Shown: positions 7,183 to 14,978 of the stretch, piece by piece
Layout of the letters: each line of letters starts with the position of its first letter
Position numbering within the stretch: the stretch's first letter is position 1
IMG/VR virus record: IMGVR_UViG_3300044730_000936
Location: 1-22,698 of that record
Source: a virus
DNA length: 22,698 nt
Strand: one strand, 5' to 3'
The notes under the pieces: model-generated
Seen by the model: the letters and a program-made list of their open reading frames with translations, nothing else
What the model was told of the DNA's origin: nothing
Database searches by the model: none
Position numbers and translations under genes: made by a program

Positions 7183-8937
7183 TTAGTCGTTCTTATACTC
7201 AATTACTTTGTCTGGTTGGCTAACCAAGGAGTCTTCTGCAAGACCGACTTCTTCTTCTGTTTCGTCTGGGTCATCTTCTTTTGGAACATATGGTTTATGC
7301 CTGAGAACTGGCATGCCAATTATTTGTTGTTTTTCAATCGGTATTTCTTGGAGTGTTATTTGCGCTTGTGCCCTTGTTATATCCATATCGGAGTTTCTGC
7401 GCTGTGCATTTATGGACAAATCTTGAATAACAAATTGAATTCCTCTTGCATTTCCGCTTTCGTCATACCTGAATTGATTTGTCAGTAATTTATCCAAACC
7501 GTAAAACATTACTGGGAATGGCGTTTGTGCCATTTTTTGTAGTTTAGAAATTTGTTCAGTTACTGGCGTATCGAGACCCTCACCAGTTGACGCTCCTCTT
7601 CCACTTGAGGAACCTGGAGAAGTATTATTTGCTATGAGAAAAGAAAATGAAATTTGCAATAGTTTAAAACTTTTCCAATCGACAAAAGGAAACCCACCAG
7701 ACCTATCTATTGTCACCCATTCTCCACCAAATCCAGAATAGGAAATTTCACTTGGTGCAAAATCAAATGGATACTGTTCAATTACATTTGTTGGTGTTTC
7801 GCCAGAGGCATCAAAACTTTTTGGATAAACTTGATACATAACTGGCTGTCTTGCATTGAATCTAATATTTTGCGAACGTAAGGCATCAGAAATATCTCGG
7901 TCAGTAAGAAATATATTTCTGCTTCTTTGAACTGTTATGTTTTGCAATTTGCCAGGTTCATAGCCTTCTGGCCCGTACCACGGCTGACCGTTTGAAAGTC
8001 TCCCTCCCGCATTATTTCTTGTTCCACCGCCATTTCCACCACCACCACCACCACCACCACCAGTTGTAATAATTGACTGGCCACCATCCCTTAGTAAGTC
8101 GTGTATTGTCTTTCCGCCAACTGAACGTATTGCATTTATTTGAGCCCCAGTATAACCTCTTTGGTCGAGCGTTTTGAATATTGCGTTAGTATCCATTTGT
8201 TTGGCAAGTGTGTCCCAAAGCCCAATATAAGAAGTTGGGTAGAGCACTCCTTCATAGAAAAAGTTGCTTTTTTCTCCAGTGCAAAGTTCAATTAATGATT
8301 GTCCAACAAATTCTTGAGCAAATTGAAAATATCTTGGGAAGGCACTTTTCAAATCTCCCAATGTAAGTATTTCTTTTTGCAAAGTCTTGCCCTGAGAATC
8401 TCTTGTGTGGAAAAACAATTTTTTACTGAGAGCAACATCAGAATTTTCCCCAAATTGCCTTGCTGCTTCAAGATAGGTATTCCACGCACTCATTAATTCT
8501 TGAGCAGTCATGGCTGGGTTTGGTTGAGTCGATGTCGAAATTCCTATTCTTATCCCTTGTCCAGTTGATGTTCTTTGCCCGTCAACCACTCCCCTGTTGG
8601 TAAAAATTGGCCTTGCGCCTGTAGAAACTGACGTTGCTCTGTCAACCAAAAATTTTTCATCTCCACAAAGTTGTGATGGAAGAGATTCATTGTCTCCTCC
8701 AAAAATCATTTTTTCGCATCCTTTAAACACTTCCAAAAAATAAAATGAGTTGCCGATTCTTTTATATGCGCTGTCATGTTTGTGCCAAACAACAACTCCA
8801 GCACCAGAACTCCAACCATGTTTTTCCAATATTGACGCTCGAACATTTCTACACACAAAATCTGTTTCAAAATAATGAACGTTTTGTCCATCTTCTGTTC
8901 TATTCAGAACTCTTGGGGGCCTTAATCCAGTAGTCAT
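7183..8937 (-). CDS. Baseplate spoke/LysM-like protein with long N-terminal extension, 584 aa
   Basis: The C-terminal part (about residues 365-545) resembles baseplate proteins that precede the hub (XkdP/gp53-like): YPFDFAPSEISYSGFGGEWV, RSGGFPFVDWKSFKLLQISF and PFPVMFYGLDK, followed by a strand-rich end and an acidic tail (EDDPDETEEEVGLAEDS). Residues 1-290 are a separate region that I do not recognise, with several cysteines and aromatic residues (WHKHDSAYKRIGNSFYFLEV). The two are joined by ten consecutive glycines at 293-302 and further glycines to about 306. At 584 residues it is much longer than ordinary spoke proteins. It lies between the tape measure and hub genes, the usual place. 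Its role in joining hub to wedge is inferred; the N-terminal role is unknown. Confidence 0.68.
   Translation of the reverse strand: MTTGLRPPRVLNRTEDGQNVHYFETDFVCRNVRASILEKHGWSSGAGVVVWHKHDSAYKRIGNSFYFLEVFKGCEKMIFGGDNESLPSQLCGDEKFLVDRATSVSTGARPIFTNRGVVDGQRTSTGQGIRIGISTSTQPNPAMTAQELMSAWNTYLEAARQFGENSDVALSKKLFFHTRDSQGKTLQKEILTLGDLKSAFPRYFQFAQEFVGQSLIELCTGEKSNFFYEGVLYPTSYIGLWDTLAKQMDTNAIFKTLDQRGYTGAQINAIRSVGGKTIHDLLRDGGQSIITTGGGGGGGGGNGGGTRNNAGGRLSNGQPWYGPEGYEPGKLQNITVQRSRNIFLTDRDISDALRSQNIRFNARQPVMYQVYPKSFDASGETPTNVIEQYPFDFAPSEISYSGFGGEWVTIDRSGGFPFVDWKSFKLLQISFSFLIANNTSPGSSSGRGASTGEGLDTPVTEQISKLQKMAQTPFPVMFYGLDKLLTNQFRYDESGNARGIQFVIQDLSINAQRRNSDMDITRAQAQITLQEIPIEKQQIIGMPVLRHKPYVPKEDDPDETEEEVGLAEDSLVSQPDKVIEYKND
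8036..8062 (-). repeat. Nine-copy CCA (GGT) trinucleotide tract encoding polyglycine
   Basis: Nine uninterrupted CCA triplets on the plus strand read as GGT glycine codons in the spoke protein. Length changes would stay in frame, altering linker length rather than switching the gene off. Confidence 0.9.
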
Positions 8938-8938
8938 T

Positions 8939-11900
8939 TTAACTCCTGTTATTCATTTCGTACGCTGCCCGTTCCAGTTCCGCTTTAATTTTTGCTGCTG
9001 CCTCATTGATTCCTATGCCAGTGACGTTCATGTTGATAGTCATTTCGTTCTTTTTTCCAGAAGTTGCAGTCGGCGCCATTGCTGAGATGTTCTTTGACGC
9101 TGGCATAACCGTATCACCCATTGGCGCTATGCCAGGACCTGGCACTACGTGAAGGTGTCTATTTATTGAGCCACCATGAAACTCCGCAAATCCACCGTTT
9201 CTTTCCACAATTGTCTTGTACATTCCAAGTTGATTTCCGACTAGGTCGTACGCCCTTCCAGTCATGTGGTCGGAGTTAATTGAGCCAAGATTGTTTGTCC
9301 TATAAGAAGATGTAACGAATCTTCTCCCAGAAATCATCGAATCCATTGCGCCATGTCTTGCCATTGTTTGTTGCAACCTTGACGATGTTGTGTCACCAAT
9401 TCCCTTCCCGCGCGGAGTTGATGTATCAGCGCCAATTCCAGCGGCTTTGAAAACTTCAGTAAGCGCTTCTTTCGACCACCATTCTGGATTGTTCGACCCG
9501 TCGCCAAAGAATTTGCCCATATCTTCAGTCACTTTCAATTGGGCTTCAAGCAATATTGATTCTTTTTCTAAATTATCTGTTGCCATGGCAAAGGCTTTTT
9601 TGTTCCCACTTACCGAGTCAAGTTCGCCAGTTATTCCAAATGAAGATAGGAAGTCAAAAGCATTTGAATATCCAGCACTTTTATAATCGCCACTAGAAAG
9701 AATATTCATAAACCTTTCTTGGTCGCCAGTTCTCATGTTCGCGAACACATTCTTTGCCTGTGTCATTCCCTCTGGCGACTTAAACGCCAAATTACTTTGC
9801 GCAAGAACTGCGCCAAGTTGTGGCGCCATGACAGACAAAACGTCTTTTTCTGCACCAGTTAGGAACTGCGTTACTGCCTGCCCAGTCATTCCAGTGAAAA
9901 ATTTGTTGCCCAATCCTCCCAGGGGATTCTTTTTGCCAGTAAGTGGGTTTATTTCTTGAAAGGCAAGTCCACCAGAAGTTCCAATTTGGCGCTGCATCTC
10001 GAAATATGCTTTTGTCGCATCTCCGCCATACATGTTGGTCAATTGCTCAAGATATGTACCGAAGACTAATTTTGCATCTTCAGTTGTAACTTCTTTGCTT
10101 GAGCGACCTTGAAAATCTGTGTAGAAATTTTTAATTATGTCGTTTAAGATTTGTGGGGCTTGTTGCACTTTTATTGCTTTATTGAATGTTTCGTCAAGAC
10201 GTTTAGTGAGCAATTCTGATACTGCTTGGTCAATTTGTTCTGAAGTTTTTACAACTGTTGCGCCAAGTTTTATCAATTGCTCATTAAAATCTTCTGTGCT
10301 GCTTGCAAGATTGACGTTCATTGTTTGCGCCAACTCAACTGCCTGCATTGTGGTCATTCCAGTAATTCTCGAAATCATTTCAGCACGACTTTTAACTAAT
10401 TGCGAGGCGTCTTTGTACGCTGTTGAATATGCTTCTGATTTCTTTGCAAATTCCTCTAGGTACTTTTGTTGAAGTTTGTCGTTTACTGCTTCGTCTTTTT
10501 TGAGCCTGTCTATGCCCATAAAACTCTTTTTTTGTCTCTTGGTCAACATTTCGTAATCTGCATCGCTCATTGCGCCACTTGCATACAATTCGTTGATTGT
10601 TGCGCCACGTTCTTTTCTTCGACGCTTATCGTTTTTGCCAAAAGTAAATTTTTCAAGCAATTGTTGCCCTGCATAAGCAACGTTGCCAACACCAAAACCA
10701 ACACCGCCCATAATCGCCGCCCCAGGAGCGGACAATAATCCAGCACCAGAAAAAGCCCCAATTGTCGCTCCGATTCCTGTTGAAAGCCCCACGACGTCCA
10801 TGTACCCCATGCTGCTGCCACCAGGACCACCACCCTTGGCGCCTTTATTTGCTATTTCTGCAAATTTCTTGAATTTGTCACCTGCCTTTTCAAGAGATTG
10901 GGCCATCGTTGTGTCTTTTTGCCCGCTTCCACGAGCACCGCTCTCAAGCAAAGTTGCTTGAACCATTATTTCGCCAGTTGTCGCACTGAAGAAATTGTCA
11001 ATCATTTTTTTTGCTTGTTTTGTTGCTTGTCTCATTTCATACATTGGGGCAGCAATCGCTCCAGTAATTAGTCCTATGCCAGCGCCAATAACTGCTCCAG
11101 CCGCACCAAATTCACTGCCAATTGCTGCGCCAGCCCCAGCACCGCCAAGCATTGCAAGACCAGCATCGTCAGTATTAAGCGCGAAAGTGCCGCCAGCAAG
11201 ACCAAGACCCATCTTTGGACTAAACATTGCAGTTGTTGCGGCCAAAGAAAGGCCAGCAGCGACATCTGGGTTGTCTATTCTGTCGGAGAGGCCAGCAAGT
11301 CCCATCGAAAGCGCAAATCCACCCATGCCGCCAAATGGTTTTCTTCCAGCCCTTGCATCAGCGTCTGCTTTATTTTGATTTTGGACGCCGTAACCACCCA
11401 TTCTGGCGAGACCTCTTGAAAATCTAGAGAATTGATTTGGGTTTCCACGTGGGTTGCCCCTAGTTGAAACTGGAGTAATCCGTGGCGTTGTGCCAGTTGC
11501 AGTTGTGGTTGTCGGCGGACCAGGATATGGGCTGGTTGGTCCAGTTGGATATCCACCGCCAGAAACTCTTAGGCGAGAAGAAGAGCGAAGAGATGCGGAT
11601 GCTTTTCCTAATGCTTGGTTAAACGACATCAATCCCTTTGTCGCTCGAGTTGATGAGGTTCCCAAACCACCAACAGAACTAGCGACTGAACCAGATGACC
11701 TCAGTCCAAGTGCGGATGAGGCTGTCGTTGCAACTGCAGGCGCTGCTGTCGCTGCTGCTTTTCCTAGTCCAACTTTTCCAAGAAGACCTTTTACGCTGAG
11801 GGCCTTTGATGCGGTGCCACCAGTTTTTTGCCACCATTCTTTTGCCCTTGTTCCAAGAATTCCGCTATTGGCTAGTCCGCCTATAATTGCCCCACCGACT

Positions 11901-13678
11901 GCCCCCTTGGGGCCAGCGAGTTTCCCAACTTTGTAGCCCTCTGCAGCGCCCTTGATTCCGCCCATAATGCTTACGCTGTTTGCCTTAACGTTCATGCTGT
12001 TAGTATTGACTTCGCGTTGAACCAGCGTTCCTCGAGTTGTCTTTAAGGCTCTTGAAATACCGAACAGGGCCATCATTGCTCCTCGTTCGCCAAACATCCC
12101 ACCAAGAAAATCAAACATTCTTGTAAACTGTTCGACCAATCCGCCAATTGCCCTAACGATTCTGCTAATAAATGGCAAATTGTTTACGATTACACGTTCG
12201 AATACGCTCAGCATCTTTAACAGTTTTACGATTGTTTCACCAAGTGTTGCGCCAAATTCCTCAAACGCTGGCTTATTTCTTTGAACGTTTCTATTAAATT
12301 CTTCTGAACGACTCTTTACTGCATCCCATATCGGCCGCCATGCTTTTCCAAATGACGACTCAATCACTCTTGCTCCGTCAATTAACGGTCTTAGGCCTTC
12401 AGAAATTTCTTTCCAACCAGACTTAAAGTTGTCCCACCATTCGCCAAGTCTTCTGAACATTCCAACTGATGCTGGCAAATACTCTCTAATTAGTTTTAGG
12501 TAAAAAGCAGAAACTTTTTCAGTTGCACTCACCAATGCGTTAACAAAACCGCCTCGTTTTTCCCAGCCAGAAATCGCACCAGTAGTTTGTTTGAGTGTGC
12601 GTGTGAAAATTTCGTAAATTCTTTGCAGACCATATTTTGCTTCTGGTAAAAATTGTTGTCCGAAGTCGGCAAACTGAACCCTGATTAGATTAAAGTACTT
12701 CTTTAACTGACCAACAAGCGTGTTGTTTACTGCATCCATCTGGCCAGTTACGCCACCAAGTTGAGCAAGTGTTCCGTCTTGGATGGCTTTCAGGAACTCA
12801 TCTCGTGTGTCAATTCCCTTCTTCTTTGCTTCCTCCATGGCTTTTTCCATGGCTGGGCCCATTTCTTTGGCGGCAGCAGTAATTGCGCCAAATCCCTTTT
12901 TCTTGTCCTGAAGCACGGCAACTAGCCCTGCCGCTTTTGCCAGACCTTCTTCGAGTGGCTGTCCAGCAGAAGCAAAGTCCGAAAGACCCTTGAGCAATGT
13001 TTTGCTTTGCCCAGTAAATCCGATTCTTGTTTTTGCTATTTCTCCGTATGCCTTGTTAAGTGCTTCTGCTCCAGCGCCAGCAAGTTGTGTATCCGCATGA
13101 AGACTGCGCATGTGCACCTGCGCTTGTCGCAATCCACTACCAAATTCTTTGTTTCCTCTGCCAGCGTAAGCAAATTGAGCAGCCTGCTGTTCTCGCATTG
13201 CTGCAGCAACAAGACCTATCGCAACTGCTGCGCCAGCAGCGCCAGCAGCCAGCCCCTTGAGCGCCACCTGGTATGCCTTTACGAGGAATTTCCCAGCAAC
13301 GAAAAGCGCGTGCACGCCAACCAACGCAATGCTCATTGCGCCAAGAGACATTGTCGCCATTTTCAATCCACCAACCAAGAATTTTTGGAGCACTCCTCCA
13401 AGTGAGCGCATCGTTTTATGCACGCCAAACATCACTCGTTCTAGTTGAATTGACGACTTACCAGTGCTCTTCAGTGCGGCGTTAGTTGCCGTAGCCGCAG
13501 CGGCAAGTCTTAGGAGGTCCTTGCTTGTTCCCTTTGATGCCTTACCAAGAATCTTGACTTTCCCAGCAGATTTTAAAGCGTGGTCGCCAAGTTCGTCGAC
13601 TCTTTCGGTCGACCGCGTAGGACCCTCGTCTCGCGTGGTCCTTACGTTAAGAACTATGTTTCTTACTGCGTCACTCAT
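8939..13678 (-). CDS. Tail tape measure protein with C-terminal M15-type peptidase domain, 1579 aa
   Basis: This is the longest gene, directly after the tail-chaperone frames, which is the expected tape measure position. The protein fixes tail length and is thought to be ejected with DNA. Residues 1-75 are polar. Residues about 103-163 are strongly hydrophobic (LVGGLKMATMSLGAMSIALV onward). A long helical part follows. Residues about 640-745 are low-complexity, rich in Ala, Ser, Pro and Thr. Residues about 783-877 are glycine/alanine-rich, like membrane-inserting gly-zippers. Residues about 1435-1515 hold SDHMTGRAYD and RHLHV, the metal-site signatures of M15/VanY-type peptidases. A final helix (NEAAAKIKAELERAAYEM) ends it. 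AGGA precedes the ATG at 13678. Confidence 0.92.
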   Translation of the reverse strand: MSDAVRNIVLNVRTTRDEGPTRSTERVDELGDHALKSAGKVKILGKASKGTSKDLLRLAAAATATNAALKSTGKSSIQLERVMFGVHKTMRSLGGVLQKFLVGGLKMATMSLGAMSIALVGVHALFVAGKFLVKAYQVALKGLAAGAAGAAVAIGLVAAAMREQQAAQFAYAGRGNKEFGSGLRQAQVHMRSLHADTQLAGAGAEALNKAYGEIAKTRIGFTGQSKTLLKGLSDFASAGQPLEEGLAKAAGLVAVLQDKKKGFGAITAAAKEMGPAMEKAMEEAKKKGIDTRDEFLKAIQDGTLAQLGGVTGQMDAVNNTLVGQLKKYFNLIRVQFADFGQQFLPEAKYGLQRIYEIFTRTLKQTTGAISGWEKRGGFVNALVSATEKVSAFYLKLIREYLPASVGMFRRLGEWWDNFKSGWKEISEGLRPLIDGARVIESSFGKAWRPIWDAVKSRSEEFNRNVQRNKPAFEEFGATLGETIVKLLKMLSVFERVIVNNLPFISRIVRAIGGLVEQFTRMFDFLGGMFGERGAMMALFGISRALKTTRGTLVQREVNTNSMNVKANSVSIMGGIKGAAEGYKVGKLAGPKGAVGGAIIGGLANSGILGTRAKEWWQKTGGTASKALSVKGLLGKVGLGKAAATAAPAVATTASSALGLRSSGSVASSVGGLGTSSTRATKGLMSFNQALGKASASLRSSSRLRVSGGGYPTGPTSPYPGPPTTTTATGTTPRITPVSTRGNPRGNPNQFSRFSRGLARMGGYGVQNQNKADADARAGRKPFGGMGGFALSMGLAGLSDRIDNPDVAAGLSLAATTAMFSPKMGLGLAGGTFALNTDDAGLAMLGGAGAGAAIGSEFGAAGAVIGAGIGLITGAIAAPMYEMRQATKQAKKMIDNFFSATTGEIMVQATLLESGARGSGQKDTTMAQSLEKAGDKFKKFAEIANKGAKGGGPGGSSMGYMDVVGLSTGIGATIGAFSGAGLLSAPGAAIMGGVGFGVGNVAYAGQQLLEKFTFGKNDKRRRKERGATINELYASGAMSDADYEMLTKRQKKSFMGIDRLKKDEAVNDKLQQKYLEEFAKKSEAYSTAYKDASQLVKSRAEMISRITGMTTMQAVELAQTMNVNLASSTEDFNEQLIKLGATVVKTSEQIDQAVSELLTKRLDETFNKAIKVQQAPQILNDIIKNFYTDFQGRSSKEVTTEDAKLVFGTYLEQLTNMYGGDATKAYFEMQRQIGTSGGLAFQEINPLTGKKNPLGGLGNKFFTGMTGQAVTQFLTGAEKDVLSVMAPQLGAVLAQSNLAFKSPEGMTQAKNVFANMRTGDQERFMNILSSGDYKSAGYSNAFDFLSSFGITGELDSVSGNKKAFAMATDNLEKESILLEAQLKVTEDMGKFFGDGSNNPEWWSKEALTEVFKAAGIGADTSTPRGKGIGDTTSSRLQQTMARHGAMDSMISGRRFVTSSYRTNNLGSINSDHMTGRAYDLVGNQLGMYKTIVERNGGFAEFHGGSINRHLHVVPGPGIAPMGDTVMPASKNISAMAPTATSGKKNEMTINMNVTGIGINEAAAKIKAELERAAYEMNNRS
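9134..9376 (-). other. M15/VanY-like peptidase domain within the tape measure gene
   Basis: Encodes residues about 1435-1515. S-x-H-x-x-G-x-A-x-D is present as SDHMTGRAYD (His1471, Asp1478), and the second metal-binding His comes from RHLHV (His1510). A preceding TSSYRT matches the usual arginine-containing strand. All expected zinc ligands appear present, so a peptidoglycan peptide-bond hydrolase is the best reading. Confidence 0.72.
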
Positions 13679-13692
13679 TTGTCCTGGCCGAA

Positions 13693-13711
13693 ATTAAAGG
13701 GTTTCTTTAAT
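13693..13711 (-). other. Hairpin between tail chaperone and tape measure
   Basis: ATTAAAG and CTTTAAT form a perfect 7-base stem around a 5-base loop in the 53-base gap upstream of the tape measure start. There is no U-run. It could affect RNA stability or translation of the tape measure. Confidence 0.4.
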
Positions 13712-13731
13712 GACTCGGGCTGAGGGGAGTG

Positions 13732-13938
13732 CTACCGATTTTTTTCCAGTTCGCGCCGTTCTCGCTCGCGGTCTTGCTCTACCACTTTAGCACAGGCCAT
13801 GAGGATGACCCATTCAATGTCGGTACAGCGCATTAAATCAAGAGGATTTGTGCCCCACAATTCGCCAAGTCTTGCGGCGTTGACGATTAAGGAATCCTCG
13901 ACTAGTTCGTCGAAGATTCCTTCATAGGGTCCTCTGTG
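13732..13938 (-). CDS. Tail assembly chaperone, second frame (-1 frameshift extension)
   Basis: The -1 frame relative to the chaperone gene is open from 13938, just after a TGA, to a TAG at 13734-13732, giving up to 68 residues. Its sequence (YEGIFDELVEDSLIVNAARL, then LGELWGTNPLDLMRCTDIEW and a charged RERERRELEKNR tail) looks like the T part of gpG/gpGT-type chaperone pairs, where a ribosomal frameshift makes a longer minor product. It has no convincing start of its own and overlaps the end of the first frame by 37 bases. If the shift happens at CCC/T (13929-13926), the fusion would be about 234 residues. The fusion itself is inferred; the open, protein-like frame is seen. Confidence 0.82.
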   Translation of the reverse strand, partial: HRGPYEGIFDELVEDSLIVNAARLGELWGTNPLDLMRCTDIEWVILMACAKVVEQDRERERRELEKNR

Positions 13939-14435
13939 TCAACCGTGTCGGAATATCCAGCAGCCTCAAGAATCGCAACTGCCGCAGACTCAACATGCGG
14001 GTCAACACCAAAGAAAGCGCGTACACAGTCTGGCTGTGGGCGTGTCGTTTCTGTCATTTGAAGAATGAGGTCGGAGGCAAATGTCAGTTCATTTCCATCT
14101 GAATCACGAACCTCTTGGTCGTCGAACATGATTCCGCGAGTTGTGTGTCCAACCACGAGACATGCAAAACGAAGTGCATCCATGCCATTTTTGGTGTCTT
14201 CGCCAGCAGACTTGCGCCACGAACGAATCTGATTTTGAGAGATGTTCGGGCTAATAATCAGTTTGACGTTCGGCCGCTCTGGAACGTTAAGGTGAACGAC
14301 TGGTCGCTCTACCTTCCGCTTAACGGCAGCAGTCAATTGGTCAAGGAGGGTGAGTTCACCTTTCTTCTCGACCTTTTCCTGCTTTGGGGCCTTCTTTGAT
14401 TCTTCTGGACTTGTGTAAAGTTCGTTGTTGCTCAT
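13902..14435 (-). CDS. Tail assembly chaperone, first frame (gpG-like), 177 aa
   Basis: Position between tail tube and tape measure, plus a second overlapping frame, identifies a tail assembly chaperone that binds the tape measure protein and recruits tube subunits. The N terminus is charged and lysine/glutamate-rich (SPEESKKAPKQEKVEKKGEL), followed by a strand with RPVVHLNVPERPNVKLIISP, a helix with NQIRSWRKSAGEDTKNGMDA, and an acidic C terminus (YSDTVDTEDPMKESSTN). ATG at 14435 is preferred to an in-frame TTG two codons earlier. No clear ribosome binding site precedes either. It ends at TAG 13902 when no shift occurs. Family-level identification rests on gene order and architecture more than on a single motif. 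Confidence 0.8.
   Translation of the reverse strand: MSNNELYTSPEESKKAPKQEKVEKKGELTLLDQLTAAVKRKVERPVVHLNVPERPNVKLIISPNISQNQIRSWRKSAGEDTKNGMDALRFACLVVGHTTRGIMFDDQEVRDSDGNELTFASDLILQMTETTRPQPDCVRAFFGVDPHVESAAVAILEAAGYSDTVDTEDPMKESSTN
13926..13929 (-). other. Candidate -1 frameshift point (CCCT)
   Basis: The window for shifting runs only from 13938 to the stop at 13904-13902. No canonical X-XXY-YYZ heptamer is present in the zero frame. The best re-pairing is proline tRNA moving from CCT to the overlapping CCC, which joins TEDP to YEGIF. This is a tentative site. Confidence 0.4.
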
Positions 14436-14463
14436 GGGCAAAAACTAGCACACAACAATGAGT

Positions 14464-14498
14464 CCAGTTGTAAATTGTTTAGTTAATTTACTTGCTGG
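14464..14498 (-). other. Two-part hairpin at the tail tube/chaperone junction
   Basis: CCAG/CTGG and GTAAATT/AATTTAC pair as two stems (4 and 7 base pairs) separated by a small internal loop, with an 8-base apical loop. The tube stop codon lies in the stem. No U-run follows, so partial termination or an RNA-stability element is more likely than a strong terminator. Confidence 0.45.
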
Positions 14499-14961
14499 CA
14501 ACCGTCGACACCGAGAAGGTGAGGGCGAAGGTCGATGGCGCACCTGAAGACGAGTCTCCGTCTGGCTCGGTAAGACCTACAAGAAGGGCCTTCGAGTAGA
14601 TACGGTCCAGACCTGGCTTCTTGAGGTCGCAGTCATAGGTCTCTACGGTGATGTCGTAGTAGGCCTTACCAACGTATTCGCGCAACTTGGCAACTTTTGC
14701 CGCCAAACCCGTCGCTCCGTCAGATGCAACTCTGTCGTCGTCGTAGTGAGCCGTCAGCGTAATGTCGCCGATGTCAAACGGAGCGCACAAAACGGTTGGG
14801 GAAGCCTTGCCGCCCTCATAGATTTTCTCTACCGAGGCGGTAATTTCTCCACCCGACACCTGCGCAAACAAGAAAGTCTCAAACTTGGGCAGGTCCGTGA
14901 TTTGCTGCTCGCCGTGTGGCGCAACCTTTGCAAGAACTTGCCTCTGTGATACTTTTGCCAT
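14488..14961 (-). CDS. Tail tube protein, 157 aa
   Basis: The tube is the inner cylinder through which DNA passes. This gene immediately follows the sheath gene with a 17-base gap, the standard order, and its size fits contractile-tail tube subunits. The sequence is strand-rich: PKFETFLFAQVSGGEITASV, the acidic DIGDITLTAHYDDDR loop, the KAYYDITVETYDCDLKK strand pair and a final SGAPSTFALTFSVSTVASK. The ATG at 14961 has a strong GGAGG upstream, consistent with high expression. A hairpin covers its stop codon. Family assignment is mostly from order, size and beta pattern. Confidence 0.85.
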   Translation of the reverse strand: MAKVSQRQVLAKVAPHGEQQITDLPKFETFLFAQVSGGEITASVEKIYEGGKASPTVLCAPFDIGDITLTAHYDDDRVASDGATGLAAKVAKLREYVGKAYYDITVETYDCDLKKPGLDRIYSKALLVGLTEPDGDSSSGAPSTFALTFSVSTVASK

Positions 14962-14978
14962 GATTTATCCTCCGTGTA

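Noticed and set aside
8036-8062. CCA repeats considered as a CRISPR-like or regulatory array
   Set aside because: Unit is three bases, in frame, and encodes glycine inside a long gene; there are no spacers.
11454-11936. 160-residue plus-strand open frame opposite the tape measure gene
   Set aside because: It is antisense to a strongly supported gene, proline/alanine-rich as expected of the reverse of a Gly/Ala-rich region, and has no recognisable family.
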